Shown here piece after piece: positions 29,431 through 42,300 of a stretch of 64,000 bases of DNA (the stretch's first letter is position 1; every line of letters starts with the position of its first letter). The notes beneath the pieces were generated by a model. The model was not told the origin of the DNA and did not search any database. It was given only the letters and a program-made list of their open reading frames with translations. Both the position numbers and the translations under genes were made by a program. The stretch lies in assembly GCF_025370935.1 (NCBI RefSeq), contig NC_133479.1:1498432-1562431 (forward strand), read 5' to 3'. Origin of the DNA: Choristoneura fumiferana (lineage: Eukaryota; Arthropoda; Insecta; Lepidoptera; Tortricidae).

Positions 29431-29919
29431 AGTAAATCTTATCTTATCTTATCTTAATCATCAATCATCATGGGCGCCGGTAGGATTATTTAGAGAAGGG
29501 TGCATTGCATCTCGCATCTACATATAGGAAGGTACATTTATATGGGAACTATATTTTATTATACTGTCACTTAAATTTAGATTTGTCACTAAACTGCGAT
29601 ACCCTAATTATTATACCCTAGTTAAGGCACTTCTTGTAAATATTTTTTTTACAGTATGTTTTAGTTCTTAAGTTAAATATGATGTAAAGTGAGTTTTTTG
29701 AATAAATTATTATTATATTATATCTATCCCTAAGAAATATATTGGTCATCAAATTAATCAAATCTGTCTCTAAGTATGAGTCATCAGATTAATGTAAACC
29801 TGTATCCTAAATTATAGTTTGATCATCAAAATTCGATCACCAAAATAATAGATCTGTCACCTAATAAATAGGACAGTTCCTTAATTCGATGCTTCTACCT
29901 ATTCAACTAAGGCAGGTCT

Positions 29920-30240
29920 GGTTAGGTACGACGACGAGCGAAGCGAGGAGTGTTAGGTAGAACTGCGACCCTCAGTGCGCGAGCCGAGCGAGCGAAGCGA
30001 GCGTGCCGCGGCAGCGGCCGGCGAAGTGCCAGAACCGAACATTTTTTGCTAATACTTGTATGATAAATGTTTGTTGTAGGTACTTGAGTCTTGGATGTTT
30101 GTATGTATTTAAGTATATATGTATGTATGTCTACCCGTTGTTTAGCACCCATAGAACAAACTTTGCTTAGCTTGGGGCTGGGTCAATTGGTGTTATTCGT
30201 GAGATGATATTATTATTATTATTTCGTTCACTGTATATCA
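29920..30240 (+). repeat. GC-rich repeat and SINE tail
   Basis: A GAGCGAAGCGAG-rich segment (29935-30010) is followed at 30060-30200 by the tail 'TTTGCTTAGCTTGGGGCTGG' and 'GTCAATTGGTGTTATTCGTG', as at the end of the 23723-23950 SINE, closing with ATT repeats. Confidence 0.55.
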
Positions 30241-30308
30241 TTATCGTCAAATTTCTGTCCAATTATTTGATGATCAATATTATTTTCCAGTGATTATAAT
30301 TATTTTTT

Positions 30309-31735
30309 AGGAAGCCATTTCTATATTAGTATTTCTATATGCCGTCCAAATCAACAAAGCTAAAACTAAATATTTTTATGTTTGTTTTGTCACAAATACA
30401 TTTCTTTTACCCTTTATTCACCCCAGTACACCCTTAGTTACAATGTTTTTCCATGCCTAACTTTAAACGCAAGGGAGTCAGATAAGAGCTAAAAATTTTA
30501 TTTCTTGCAAATTCATGATTGTACTCACTTTAAAGTGAGTTACGATGATATCCCTTGCAGGTTGTCGATATAGTTTTTTCCAAGGTAAGCAATAGGACCG
30601 AACATGGCACACGACGGACTCAGCGACTGGCAATTAGCTGAGGGGGGGAGAGGGAGAGGCCTTTGCGCTGCCATAGAGCACAGCCTAAGGTGCCTTAACG
30701 TTTGGAACAATTATATTTTTTCCTTTTACAAATATAAAATTTTAAAGAAATGGAAATTATACACACCTGTTACCGTTCAAGTATTTTATCTCAGAACATG
30801 ACGGTTACGAAAATGCCCTAATTAAACCCACTTCTGGGATTGACACTTCCTTATTCAGTATTCATCATCGTAAAGCTGATATTTAGGGCCTTAAACACAA
30901 TGTAGTATAGGAAGCCAATTCTATATTACATTTCTATGTAAATGCCGCCCAAATAAACAAAGCTAAAAAAAGATTTTTGGTAAAGTACTCATCACAAATA
31001 CATCTCTTTTTTGTTTTTGATTCACCCGAGTGCACCCTTAGTGTACAATGTTTTTCCATGCCTAACTTTAAACGCAAGGGAGTCGAGATACAAGGATAAG
31101 AGCTAAAAAAAGAATTTTATTTCTTGCAAATTCATGATTGTACTCACTTTTAAAGTGAGTTACGATGATATTCCTTGCAGGTTGTCGATATAGTTTTTTC
31201 CAAGGTAAGCAATAGGCGGCCTTACCGTTCCATAGCGAACCACATATTAGGGTTCCTTGTAGGGCTACGGAATCCTAAAATAGATGAAAGAAACGGAAAT
31301 TATACACACACGTAACCATGTTCAAGTATTTTATGTCAGAAACATGACGGTTACGAAAAAGTGTTGCCCTTTAATTATATTTTTTTACCCCACTGCCCAC
31401 TGCTGGGTTATTGCCACACTATCCTTATTCAGTATTCATCAGGCATCGAGATAAAGCTGATAGCGTGCTTCGAGGGCCGTTTAACGCAATGGAGTCCAGA
31501 GCGAGCCAATTCCAAGTATTTACAACGAGATATCCTGTGTCCTAGTTGCTTCCCTGCCAAATAGCAGCATGCAGGCCCGAAAAATGTAGGAGGCATATTT
31601 GGTAAAGTACTCATTACACCATTTACCTCTCATATTTTGTTTTTGAAGGTTGACTGGTAGAGATCTCTTAAAGTGTAAAGGCATAAGTCCGCCTTTGTAT
31701 AAGTATCTCAAAGTTTGTCAATTGTATTTTGTTTA
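30309..31735 (+). repeat. Roughly 600-bp unit in near-triplicate
   Basis: 30309-30596 and 30909-31216 are clear copies (AGGAAGCCA start, 'TGTTTTTCCATGCCTAACTT', 'CAGGTTGTCGATATAGTTTT', 'CCAAGGTAAGCAATAGG' end). The following parts also match ('AAATTATACACAC', 'TCAAGTATTTTAT', 'ACATGACGGTTACGAAAA'). A third, more decayed unit starts near 31500 and shares 'TTGGTAAAGTACTCAT' and 'TATTTTGTTTTTGA'. A small perfect palindrome (ACTCACTTTAAAGTGAGT) lies in unit 1 and is interrupted by one T in unit 2. Confidence 0.75.
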
Positions 31736-31768
31736 TTTTCTTTTGTACAATAATTAACATACATATAT

Positions 31769-31987
31769 TACTAGCTTTTGCCCGCGGCTTCGCCCGCGTG
31801 GAATTCAGTTATCGCGCGCTGTTCCTTTGGGAACTGTCCATTTTCCGGGATAAAAAGTAGCCTATGTCACTCTCTGGCTCATACACTATCTCTATGCCAA
31901 AAATCACGTCGATCCGTCGCTCCGTTTCGACGTGAAAGACGGACAAACATACAAACACACACTTTCGCATTTATAATGTTAGTATAG
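31769..31987 (+). repeat. 'TTTTGCCCGCGGCTTCG' repeat
   Basis: CTAGCTTTTGCCCGCGGCTT to TTTCGCATTTATAATGTTAG. 54312-54526 is the same copy type inverted, with most of the length preserved. Confidence 0.75.
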
Positions 31988-32173
31988 ATGTATGATACAT
32001 TATATAGGTACTTACAATACAATCATAATCTCAATAAAAGTCTACAATACCTAAGGATTCTATTTCTATCTATCCATCACAGAAAAAGGAACATTATCCT
32101 AAAACGCTAACATGGGCTGCCAAACAGCCCATTGCCAATGCGGCACAAAACGGTCTACCAAAAGACTCACTCA

Positions 32174-32421
32174 TATTAAATGATATTATAACGGATAACT
32201 CACGTCTTAAACCGAGTTTAGCTCGACATGTTTCGGGCTATTTCGTAGCCCTTCCTCTCAGGAGCACGCGATTCTCAGGAGCAGAGCGGTGGCGCGTAGT
32301 GTGCGTGTTGCGGCAGCCGCCGAGTCGCGTGCTCCTGAGAGGAAGGGCTACGAAATAGCCCGAAACATGTCGAGCTAAACTCGGTTTAAGACGTGAGTTA
32401 TCCGTTATAATATCATTTAAT
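32174..32421. mobile_element. MITE with 'TTTAGCTCGACATGTTTCGG' arms, copy 1
   Basis: Arms of about 110 bp begin ATTAAATGATATTATAACGG and are nearly perfect inverted copies, covering 'GCTACGAAATAGCCCGAAAC' and GCGTGCTCCTGAGAGG. The loop is G/C-rich. A deleted relative is at 38923-39058. Confidence 0.85.
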
Positions 32422-32744
32422 ACGGTCTACCAAAGTTTAAAAACCTCCGTACTGGCTTCGTAGTGCAGTGATCTGGACCGCGGCCAGGCGCCGCAATCCG
32501 GCCGGAAGTAATTGCTCAGTAATGATTGCTCGGATTCATATCATACCTAACTTAGACTAAGCTAATTTACATAGGTATTGTATTGTACCTACAGAGGCGT
32601 CTCTAGCCCCTGTACACCCGTGTGCAACGGTGTCATAATACAGGCGCAGGTCCATTGAAACTGCCGCGGCTGGCGCCCCTAACACCGCTGGGCCCGTGTG
32701 CAAAGCACAGCCACCTCTGGGTACCTACGAGTATACCTACCTGT

Positions 32745-32910
32745 CTATGTACCATGCGCAGCGTAGGACGTCCACCAACGAGATGGACGGATGACCTGGT
32801 TAAAGCGGGTTCACGGTGGATGCAGGCCGCTGCCAACTGAAGCCACTGGGGGTCTATGGGGGAGGCCTATATCCAACAGTGGATGTGTTATGACTGATAT
32901 GATGATGATG
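32745..32910 (+). mobile_element. LINE 3' end fragment
   Basis: RSVGRPPTRWTDDLVK with a frame break, then RWMQAAAN at 32760-32840, ending in TGATATGATGATGATG. Confidence 0.75.
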
Positions 32911-35900
32911 TATACTGCGGGGACTGTAGCTAAGTATGAGCTTGGTACATGGAATCTACGCGCGTGGCTTTAAACTTAATTAAATAAAAATGATATTTCT
33001 TCAGTATGTTGTTTTATTTCTGTTATAATAATACTTTACAAAGATAGATCCAACCCCTCAGGCCGTCGGGAGCAATCTGCGCTCCGGCACGTAAGTAAGT
33101 ATACCGCTGACAATCGTCTTTTAAAATCTAATTCTAGAATCACACAATATAAAAATAATATCCTTATGCATAATAAAGTAAATCTCTCCTGCCAGGTAGT
33201 CAGTTTTACCACCTGCCAGCGAGCGGTAGGTATACAGCCTAGTCCCTACATACAGTACTACCTACAGTACTTATGTAGATACAGTACAGCGAAGTCAGTG
33301 CTTCGTCACTCTTAGAATAAAGTACTTTCATAGCGTTCGCCCTGTAGGCCGATAATTTGTAATTTGTAGATAATACGATCGCGTTCAAGTATTTTTGAAT
33401 TAGACATGTTTGTTCATTATGGTGTTTTATTTATAAAGGGACACATTAAAAATGCACTTTATCTTAGCAATAACTTATTTTCTCACATAGAACAGCAGCA
33501 CGAGGAAAACACCATACAGTCTTGAAAGATAAAGTTCTTAATTTATTCGTTGAACCTAATAATTTCAAGCAATTAAAATAAACTCTTAACAAGCAAAACA
33601 AGATCGCATAATTTAGCCCCCGAATTAAAGTAAAGTAGGTACTTTGCAATTAAATAAGCAATTAAAAATGGCAGCAGCTCAGTCATGACAATAACAATTA
33701 AGAAGCGTCGTTCCTAAATCTATGCAAATGCGGGAGACTGTAATGGGGTAATTTCGAGTTGAACCTGGCAACCCCGGGATTGGCGGGAAGGCCGAATGTC
33801 ATAGACAAGTTTTTCACTGGCCATAATGGCGGAAGGGTTTTCAGGAATGTTGTTACGGAGCTCCGATTCCGTTTCCGTTAAGTCGGAACTTCCGTTTGAT
33901 ATTAAACATCAATTTCGGTTCGGGTTCCGTTCTTTTTGAAACGGAAGTTATATCGGATGTCAATGTTTACCGCGGCGACTGGACATGAGCGGCGTAAATC
34001 AAAAACAAAGAGAAGGCTAATTATGCATCGTTTCTGACACACGTGATCAAGCAAGTGTTAGAAACGTTTCGCAATAGACCCTCAGGTTTAGCATCTCGTC
34101 CACCTCACTCATGCTCCGATTTTGGTTCTGGTTTCGTTTTTGGCTCAGTTTCTGGTTCCGCTAAACGAAACTGAAAACATCTGATTCCACTTTCGGTTCC
34201 GATAAAACATACGATACATCCCTGAGTTTTTGGTCTTTAAGTAGGTAGGTAATTAGAATATTTTTAATTGGAATGAAATGAATGTAGACCAGTCATTTTT
34301 ATCGAAACTTTATACAGACTACTTTTTAATGACTGTAAATGTACCTATTGCTTTTCGGCATGTATATGCACAAATACGACTGATTTGATTGATTTGATGA
34401 AATACGACTTGTTAGATTTGACCTGAAACAATAAAGAAATAAATAAAACTGCATTTGCAATGATTTATTCAATATTTTTATCTGCAATGTGACATGCATT
34501 AAATGAATATAGGTACGTAATTTAACCTCTTTCTCTTTCACAAGGTAAGATTGATGAGGGTTTCAGGCGAAATATCGCTAGATGGTGTTAGTATCTTAAG
34601 TCTCGCCCGCACACACACACGCACTGGTCACAGACTCGCTTGTTATTGGTTCATCTAGTTATTTTTCATCACACTTGCTCGTAAACAGTGTTGTAACATG
34701 CAGGCTACCTTGGTTGCAACCCCCAAAATAAAACCCTCGACCTTAATGTGCTTGTCATGAAACCCGTGGTCGGTAAATGAGTCATTGCGCGTATAAATTT
34801 TCTTGTCATGAAGCCCAAGGTCGGTAAATGAGTCAATGCCCGTACTGATGGTGCTTCGCGCGCTGCTGCAGGACCAGCACACGCACGCTGCGGCGCATGC
34901 TGCGGGAGGGGGAGAGGGAGGGCGGCGCTGCCAAGAGCGCAGCCTAAGGTATTGGCAATATTTGGGAGAATTATATTTTTTCTTTTACAAATGTAAAATT
35001 TTACTCGCAAATGTAATGAAAAACATTGTATGTCGCACGGGCGGTACTAGAACTACGAACATCGGCTCATTAAAGCCCTTAGTCTTCGACTTTGGGCTTC
35101 TAATAGACTCTCTTTCGTAATTCCTTATTTACCGCCCTTAAGGAACAATCTACTATAAAACTCCCATCAATGCTTCCGGCGTTGCCCCTGACAAGACCCA
35201 TTAGGCAAATTGCCGCGCAATTTAAATTATTAGCAGGCTGCGCACCGTAAATTCAAAACTACCCTTAATTCATTTCCATACGCGTTAAACTACCTCAATA
35301 TTTCCACATCTTACGTTTCCGTGCACGTATCTCGAATTCACACCCAAGTTCATACATAAATTGTATGAAACACTAGTCCCTTATTCATATAGGAACTTGC
35401 TCGGTAAATCACATACGAATAAAATGCCCGCAAAAGGAAGTTAGTTTAGTAAAGTGTAGTTTGCGAAGTTTCTCTAATTTGTTACTTTGTGCCGCTTTGG
35501 AGGAACACACCTTTTTTCTTTGCTACTAGTTTTTGAAGACTTATGGTTATTTGTAGGAAAAAAGTTAGACGATGCCATAGTGGAGGCAGTAAACATTGCG
35601 GCGCTGGATCGACCAATTGTAACTTCTTTGCCCCGCGGGCCGGTAATGTAATGCTACTGGCAAGATTTTACAGGCATTGTTTAAACGCACTACGTCATCC
35701 TCGAGCATTGTAGTTATGTCAACGTAAATAAATTCTTTACTCCAGAAATAATACTTACGGAGACGAAGCGAAGTTCAGATGGAACCCTACAATCATAGCT
35801 ACCGGAGGTACCCTAATACGGCACGAGACGTTGGCTATTGTGTCTCCAGCTTTACAAACGATGTTTCCAATTTCAACGTACACATTTTGCTTTAAATAGA

Positions 35901-36059
35901 AAGTTTTCAATCGCAGAAGAAGCGTTTTCGCAAAGCCGCTCGCGAATAAAGGGACAAATCGGTCCTCGGATTACACGTCGATGGACGGCGCAGCTTTATT
36001 AAGTGCTGTACCTAACATAGTATCGACTATCGATATAATTTAATTGGATATAGATTAGA
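32911..36059. other. Intergenic, few recognisable parts
   Basis: No credible gene. 33870-34210 is a diffuse stretch rich in GGTTCCG/CGGAAC words. 34735-34850 holds two tandem copies of a roughly 59 bp unit ('GTCGGTAAATGAGTCA'). 34890-35005 resembles 30645-30745 ('GGGGGAGAGGGAG', 'CGCAGCCTAAGGT', 'AATTATATTTTTTC'). Confidence 0.5.
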
Positions 36060-36975
36060 ACTAAAAGAATTTCCTTGTTCACCCGCGACCTTACGATAGC
36101 TAAGCTTATGCAAAATATGCGTGTTCATGCATTTCCTCCACCTCCACACTGTAAGAACACACACAAATCACACAAACCCATCTATCACCACCACCACACT
36201 ACACAGACTGACCACAACCGTTCGTTAGTCTAACAACTGGGAGCATGGTGTACGGTTGTGTCACTCTGAAGATGAGCTCTGGTTGAGTTCGAAACGCGTC
36301 AGTGTAGTGTGGTGGTGGTGATAGATGTTTTTTTTTTTTACAATTAATTTAGCTATATTGTAGTACCAAGTTCTTTAGGTTTGTGTTACAATTTAACATG
36401 AGCATGATTGGACAATGTTCCTTAGGTACTCCCCGTAGTAGTTTAAACTGTATCACGGTGAAGTAAGATTCGTCATCCTATTAATTTAGGTTTATATCAA
36501 TATTTAAATAAAAAGTTACTGCAGTGATTAATTGAGGGTAAGACAAATAAGTACACCTGTTGCTAATTGCTAATAGGTACATCTAACTTAGAGGTAAACA
36601 AGTAGTACATGCATAAACTTCAGATGAATCTTCAATGTTGCAAACAAGTAAATTATTTAATAAAAATAATCTAGTATCTATCATGACAATATATATATTT
36701 TATGTGTTTGTATAAAGTGTGTCAGGTGTGTGTGCATGATTGTATATGTATATTATTATGTATGTAATGTATATATGTATAACTAGCCAGTGAGGATGTC
36801 CGCAAGTGAGTAAGTAGATTGTGTGATTTGTGTGTGTTCTTACAGTGTGGAGGTGGAGGAACTGCATGAACACGCATATTTTGCATAAGCTTAGCTATCG
36901 TAAGGTCGCAGGTGAGCAAGGAAATTCTTTTAGTTCATTGATATGGACTTCCGCAAAGTAACGCCTGATTCAATA
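36060..36975. mobile_element. 'CACCCGCGACC' fold-back element with nested inverted repeats
   Basis: Outer arms at about 36065-36175 and 36825-36935 are inverted copies of the arm seen in 12353-12588, but about 650 bp apart. Inside, CTATCACCACCACCACACTA (36182) and its inverse (36303-36325) form a second pair around 'GGTTGAGTTCGAAACGCGTC'. No coding frame. Microsatellite-like TATG/TGTA sequence fills the rest. Confidence 0.7.
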
Positions 36976-37961
36976 TATTTTTTTTAGTACAAGCTTTAAT
37001 AATTATTATTACGATAGTCACTCGAGACACGCTCGACATGTTGCAAATTAAACCTTGGTTCCTTTTCAAGGCGAGCTCGAACGGAAAGCCAACTATGAAC
37101 CCCGCATTACTGACTGTGTAAAACGTGCCGCGAGACGGGCGCAGGCTGAAAATCAGCGCCGCCGGTTGTCGTGTTGCTGAGCTTGAGCCTATTGCCACAT
37201 ATTTGTAACGTGTGTTGTTTTTTATTTTTGTATTTTGTTATGTTCATTGTATTTTTTTTAATGTGGCAAATAATGTCTTTTTTTTTTTTTTTTTTTTCTT
37301 AACTCTTGCATGGCATGGCTAATATTAGTAGGACTGTTAGTAAACAATGGCTTAAGATGGATGGATTTAACTTTAACATGAATTTAGGATAAATTTAGAC
37401 AGATATTTTAAGAAGTTTGTTTGGCAATTTAGCTTATTGATTTTTATTTTGTTTTTTCTGTGCATAGTTTAAGAGCTAACCAATTTTGGATGCATCTTTT
37501 TGATACTCAATTAGACAATTCTAAAAAGTTATTGTTGAAATAGCAATGGTAGTAGATATATTTTTTGATAGTACCTACCTATTATGATGTTTTACAGTAA
37601 AATTTCGTTAGGTAGTGCGGACGTCTTATAGGTACAATAAAATTTAACATATATTGTGTAAGACAGTCGGCACGCACCCTTAGAGCTTTATCGATATCGA
37701 TAAAGTGCTACCCCATCCCTCAATTTGTAAGTAGATTTATGTATACGTGTCGCACCACGTTGAGTTGTACTTACATTTTATTTAATTCATTCTCTCAAGT
37801 CACCGTTCGAGACAAATTAATAGCGGTGATTATTAAATCATTATTATATTCCTGGGTTTAAATTAATACCATATTTACAAATCTCAAAGTTTAATAAAGT
37901 CTAAATTAAAATGATATATTATTTTCACTTAATCAAGCTATTGATCTAAGAGTGCCAAATA

Positions 37962-38110
37962 TTAAGGGGCTGTTTCACCATCCATTGATTAGTGTTAACT
38001 GGCGGTTAGGTGTGATGCCGTCTCTATTTGTTTTGTTCGAATAGACGGAGACGGCATCACATTTAACCGTCGGTTAACGCTAATCAATGGATGGTGAAAC
38101 AGCCCCTTAA
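37962..38110. mobile_element. TTAA-flanked MITE
   Basis: GGGGCTGTTTCACCATCCAT, a GATTAGTGTTAAC block and inner ATGCCGTCTC are mirrored to CAGCCCC at the right. TTAA lies at both outer edges, as produced by piggyBac-type insertion. It can fold almost completely. Confidence 0.8.
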
Positions 38111-38139
38111 TATACTAAAAGACGTCGAATATGTTGAAC

Positions 38140-38380
38140 TATAATTACTTTGCTCACCCGCGACCATATGGTAGCTATGCTATGCGACCAATGTATCTTC
38201 ATGCAGCTTCTTCTTCTCTACACTGTAAGAACACACCCAAAAACACAAATCCAAATATCACCAGCACACTACACTGACGCGTTTCGAACTCAACAAAACT
38301 TCATCCTCAAAGAAATACAACCATTCACCAGATGTTAGACTAACGAAGCAAAACCAACAATTGAATTTGTCATTGTAAAT
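38140..38380. repeat. 'CACCCGCGACC' family fragment
   Basis: 'TTGCTCACCCGCGACCATAT', ACACTGTAAGAACACACCCA, 'CACACTACACTGACGCGTTT' and 'CAGATGTTAGACTAACGAAG', in the order seen at 25480-25680. Confidence 0.65.
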
Positions 38381-38922
38381 CCCCGAGTGGCTACTTAATT
38401 TTTCACAAACAAACTACCCACAACATTTTTACAAACTTTAAGCACCAATTAATTATTTCTACTAGCAATAGGTACCTACTTTAATATTTGTAATATCATT
38501 TGATTTGCTTTACTACATAATAATGGTTCAATCTATTCGAGTTTTATTTTTAGAGGTAGGTATACTCCGTTTGATTTAAGGTTTGAATTAACGGTCAAAT
38601 TGTAAATCACTTTCTCGGTAATTCGAACACAAATGGACTAAAAATACCTATACCTACATGTATAAATTAAGTAGCGGTAGTTATGTTTTTATTATAGAAT
38701 TTAACATAATCTTAAATAATTTCGTTGTTTCATTTAAAATCGTGTGCAAATTTTACCGTTATATTTCAAATATCTTAAAATAAATGGACTATATTTTCTT
38801 GACAAATCGTGGAGAAAAGTGACAAACACGGTGCGCGGTGGTAACGGAGTCCTTGTCCGATTGTATGCAGGTGACTGGGAGCTATGTCTATTTTGAACAT
38901 GAAACTACCATGAGACTCACTC

Positions 38923-39058
38923 ATATAAAATGAAAGTTAATCCGGATAACTCACGTCTTAAATCGAGTTTAGCTCGACATGTTTCGGGCTAATTCGTAGC
39001 CCTATCCCTAGGATTCCTCGATGAAGGCGTGAGTTGTCCGGATTAACTTTCATTTAAT
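38923..39058. mobile_element. 'TTTAGCTCGACATGTTTCGG' MITE, deleted copy
   Basis: Begins ATAAAATGAAAGTTAATCCG and ends ACTTTCATTTAAT. It keeps the left arm of the 32174 element, but the right inner arm is lost after 'CCTATCCCTAGG'. Confidence 0.7.
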
Positions 39059-39209
39059 ATCTTAATGTCTACTATTTTAAGGTAGTCTTACCTTTACTTT
39101 TTCCATGTGACATAGGCCCTTTTACACCCCAGCCGTGTTTCTAATAAAGCAAAACATGTACAGTTTTTCGTGGAAAATATGGAAGCCATGAGCCCGGCCA
39201 AGACGGCAA

Positions 39210-39309
39210 NNNNNNNNNNNNNNNNNNNNNNNNNNNNNNNNNNNNNNNNNNNNNNNNNNNNNNNNNNNNNNNNNNNNNNNNNNNNNNNNNNNNNNNNNNN
39301 NNNNNNNNN
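39210..39309. other. Assembly gap (100 N)
   Basis: Exactly 100 N, the conventional length for a gap of unknown size. The open frames spanning it are artefacts. Confidence 0.99.
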
Positions 39310-42300
39310 TAATGTAAATAATAACGCGCGGTGGCTCCTTACACCATGCTGCTGTGTTAGCGAGGACATGATGACTTGGAAGTCAATGCAATCAAAAGCT
39401 ACGAATAAATAATAAGTCAGGAAGCGTAACGTTTTTTTTTTTTTTTTTTCTCGTATACCTATCTAATTTAATGTTCAATATATAAATATAATAGGTTAAG
39501 ATCTGGCTTAATAGCCAATGTTTTTGTACGCCAACTGGCAAAACATAGTGCAACACGAAAAAATGTAACATCTCTGTATTTATGCGGCCATCACCTATGT
39601 TTCACAAATAAAACACTTTTGACTTTGACTTTTTGACTTTAACTCAGAACAAATTCCACACAAAAAGTGGCCATAGTTTAAACCAAAACGATTTATGATT
39701 CAAATACGAATCATTTTCGAGGTTGCAAATAGACGTGCTTGTAAAGTAGGGATTGGTTTGCGCGCGAGATGCAATGTCAATGCACGACAGATGACGCGCA
39801 GAACACGCTTTTAAGCCCCGGCTACTAGGACACGCAAGGCTATTTTTCTAGCGCAGATACAGTTCCTGACTTATTATTTATTCTAAGCTAATCAACGTCT
39901 AAACGTTGAAAACCCCCGACATTGTCATTTAATTTTAAAAGTTCAATATCTCAAAAATGGACGAACCGATTTTAATGAAACATAGCTAAGAACCACAGCA
40001 AGGAAACTCGCTTACGCATAAAAAAACGCATCATAATTGGTAAATCCGTTTGACAGCAACGATGCCACAGACAGACAGACATACAGACATTGGTGTCAAA
40101 CTTAGAGGTATAATACCAATGAAGCTGGCTCTAGTAACCAATAGTTGAGGTAATGCTAACCAATCAAAAATTACCCGACAATGCGTACATTTTGCTTAGG
40201 AGCAGGGAGCAGGGAAAATTTATACGGTACCTACCCTCGGTACCCGACGACTCATACTTGGTCGAAATTTAAAATTGAGTTGATAAGTTTGGTTTATTTT
40301 CGTTTTCTAGACACATAAAACCTTGTTTTTAAACATGTTTTTTTTTAGTTTGATTTTTATCTAATCTACCTCTAATTGAAACAATATTAATATTAGTAGG
40401 ATTTTTGTCCTCCATTTTTATATATCATGGCGGCCCTACATTCTACCTACTCTACATTCTCTCCGGTTTATTAAAAATTGGATCATCGCATCGGGACGCA
40501 GGCATATTCCACGGTTGTAGGTACGTGCCGCATACACTCTGCGTTTACCTTGTGTGTGGGGGGAACGCTGGCGTCTCCACACTTTATAGATATTGTTAGA
40601 GTTTTGACTTTGACTTTGTAAGCAGCCCAACCAGGTGTTATTTTGTGGAGATCCTAGCCTAAAAATGGATCCTATGAGAGTTAATCGTAAATTCAGGTTC
40701 TTCAGGTGTGTGGATTTAGAAAAAAATTACGTTTCACCAAAAATATTTCCTAAATATTGCGACAGTATGAAAGAAAATGGAAGTAATTATTATATTAAAT
40801 AATTTTCGTTTTTATTATACTTAGGGGATCGGGCCAAGTTCATGGCAGAGAGTCAATAAACAATCAAAAATAGTAAGAAGATTTTACAGTATCACGTTTG
40901 GTCAGTGTCGCGTTTGGATATTAGTTTTGTTGTGGTTTTTAGTTGGTATTTTGAGATTAAAGCACTAATAATATAAAGGAATTAATGATTATCATAATAT
41001 TATCAATATTTATAAAGCGCCCATGTGCAAACATCACCCTCGTTCATGACGATCTTTGAACCACTGTATTTGATGTCGCACATGATTTAGCCAGAGTGTA
41101 GCGGGCAGTTTACAGCGGGGTCCTTCCAGCCATGAACGCAGAATTTTTCCCGCTCATACGTTTTAGCGGAATCATGCCATTGGATGCAATGCAATAATGT
41201 TCAGGTTTACGAGTAAAGCTTGGCAGGGTGAGATGAAATAAAATGCAGCACGTTTTAATTCAAAGAATAACTATGATATCTATAATTGGGGTAAATATAT
41301 ATTTTTTCAAAATTCCAATAAACGTTGACTGGTTGCTAAGTAATTGTTTTTGTACTATTAAAGAATTTATGAACCATAAAAATTCTAATGGAATTTATTG
41401 TCATTTCTTTAATTTTAAATTGACATTGTTAAATTCAAAAGCTTTTTTTTTCTTTTAATTCAAGAATGACATGGATTTATTTATACTCATTTAATATTGT
41501 AATTCATTGAAGAACAATTGTTTTTAAAAATATGCACGTTGCGCTGTCGCCTGAATTCTGTGACTGTACTTTAATTACTTAAGATCTTGTAAACGTATTC
41601 CAGCAAATAAAGATTTACTTACTTTCATTTGATTATTTTTATATTGTAGCTGCGAAAGTTTGTGAGTACCTACACATGCGCGTGTTTGCCACTCCTTCGT
41701 GCTAAAACGGCTGGACGAATTCGTATGGGATTTGGTATGTATTCTGGACTTTGGAAATAACACTTACTTAGCACTTTTTAGAGTACGCCGATATTCGCAC
41801 GGTATAAGTGAACAACACCCTCGCCGCGCTATCGAAGTTCGCTTATTCCACTTACGACATCTTCCGCCAGAGCCTGTAACCCTATTAAAGCCCTCCATTA
41901 GGGCGCCGGGTCGGTGACCCCTGAGCTAATTTACCCATCTGTCTTGCATCGCCGTCGCTAACGTGTCAAGCCATCGGCAAGAACCAATTATACCGCGAAG
42001 AATATATACCACTTCGGGCCAACCGATGTTCGCAGGTGGTTTCGTTATTCTAAGGTCAGGTTATTTTCACCAGGCCCCTTTTCGCAGAATTAAAGAACGA
42101 AAGGTTTATTTTGGCTCCATAAGTACCACCTAAAACTAAGACTAGAACTAGCAATTATTTTACTGTTTCAGTTCCCATCTCTCAATTTTCTCCTAAACAA
42201 AAATATTTCTCAGTGTATTTTCTATGCTTTTATAGAACACAGTAGGTTAGTTAGGTTCTTTTATGAAAGTTCAGAAAAAAATATAGTTTCAGAGAAAGTA

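Noticed and set aside
33870..34210. Possible enhancer-like cluster of GGTTCCG words
   Set aside because: The spacing is irregular and the words are part of degenerate repeat-like sequence; no supporting evidence for regulation.
34705..35010. 101-residue minus-strand and 94-residue plus-strand frames
   Set aside because: They overlap on opposite strands, cover a 59-bp tandem duplication and a segment shared with 30.65 kb; no family resemblance.
39094..39412. Open frames across the N run
   Set aside because: They exist only because N codons are read as X.
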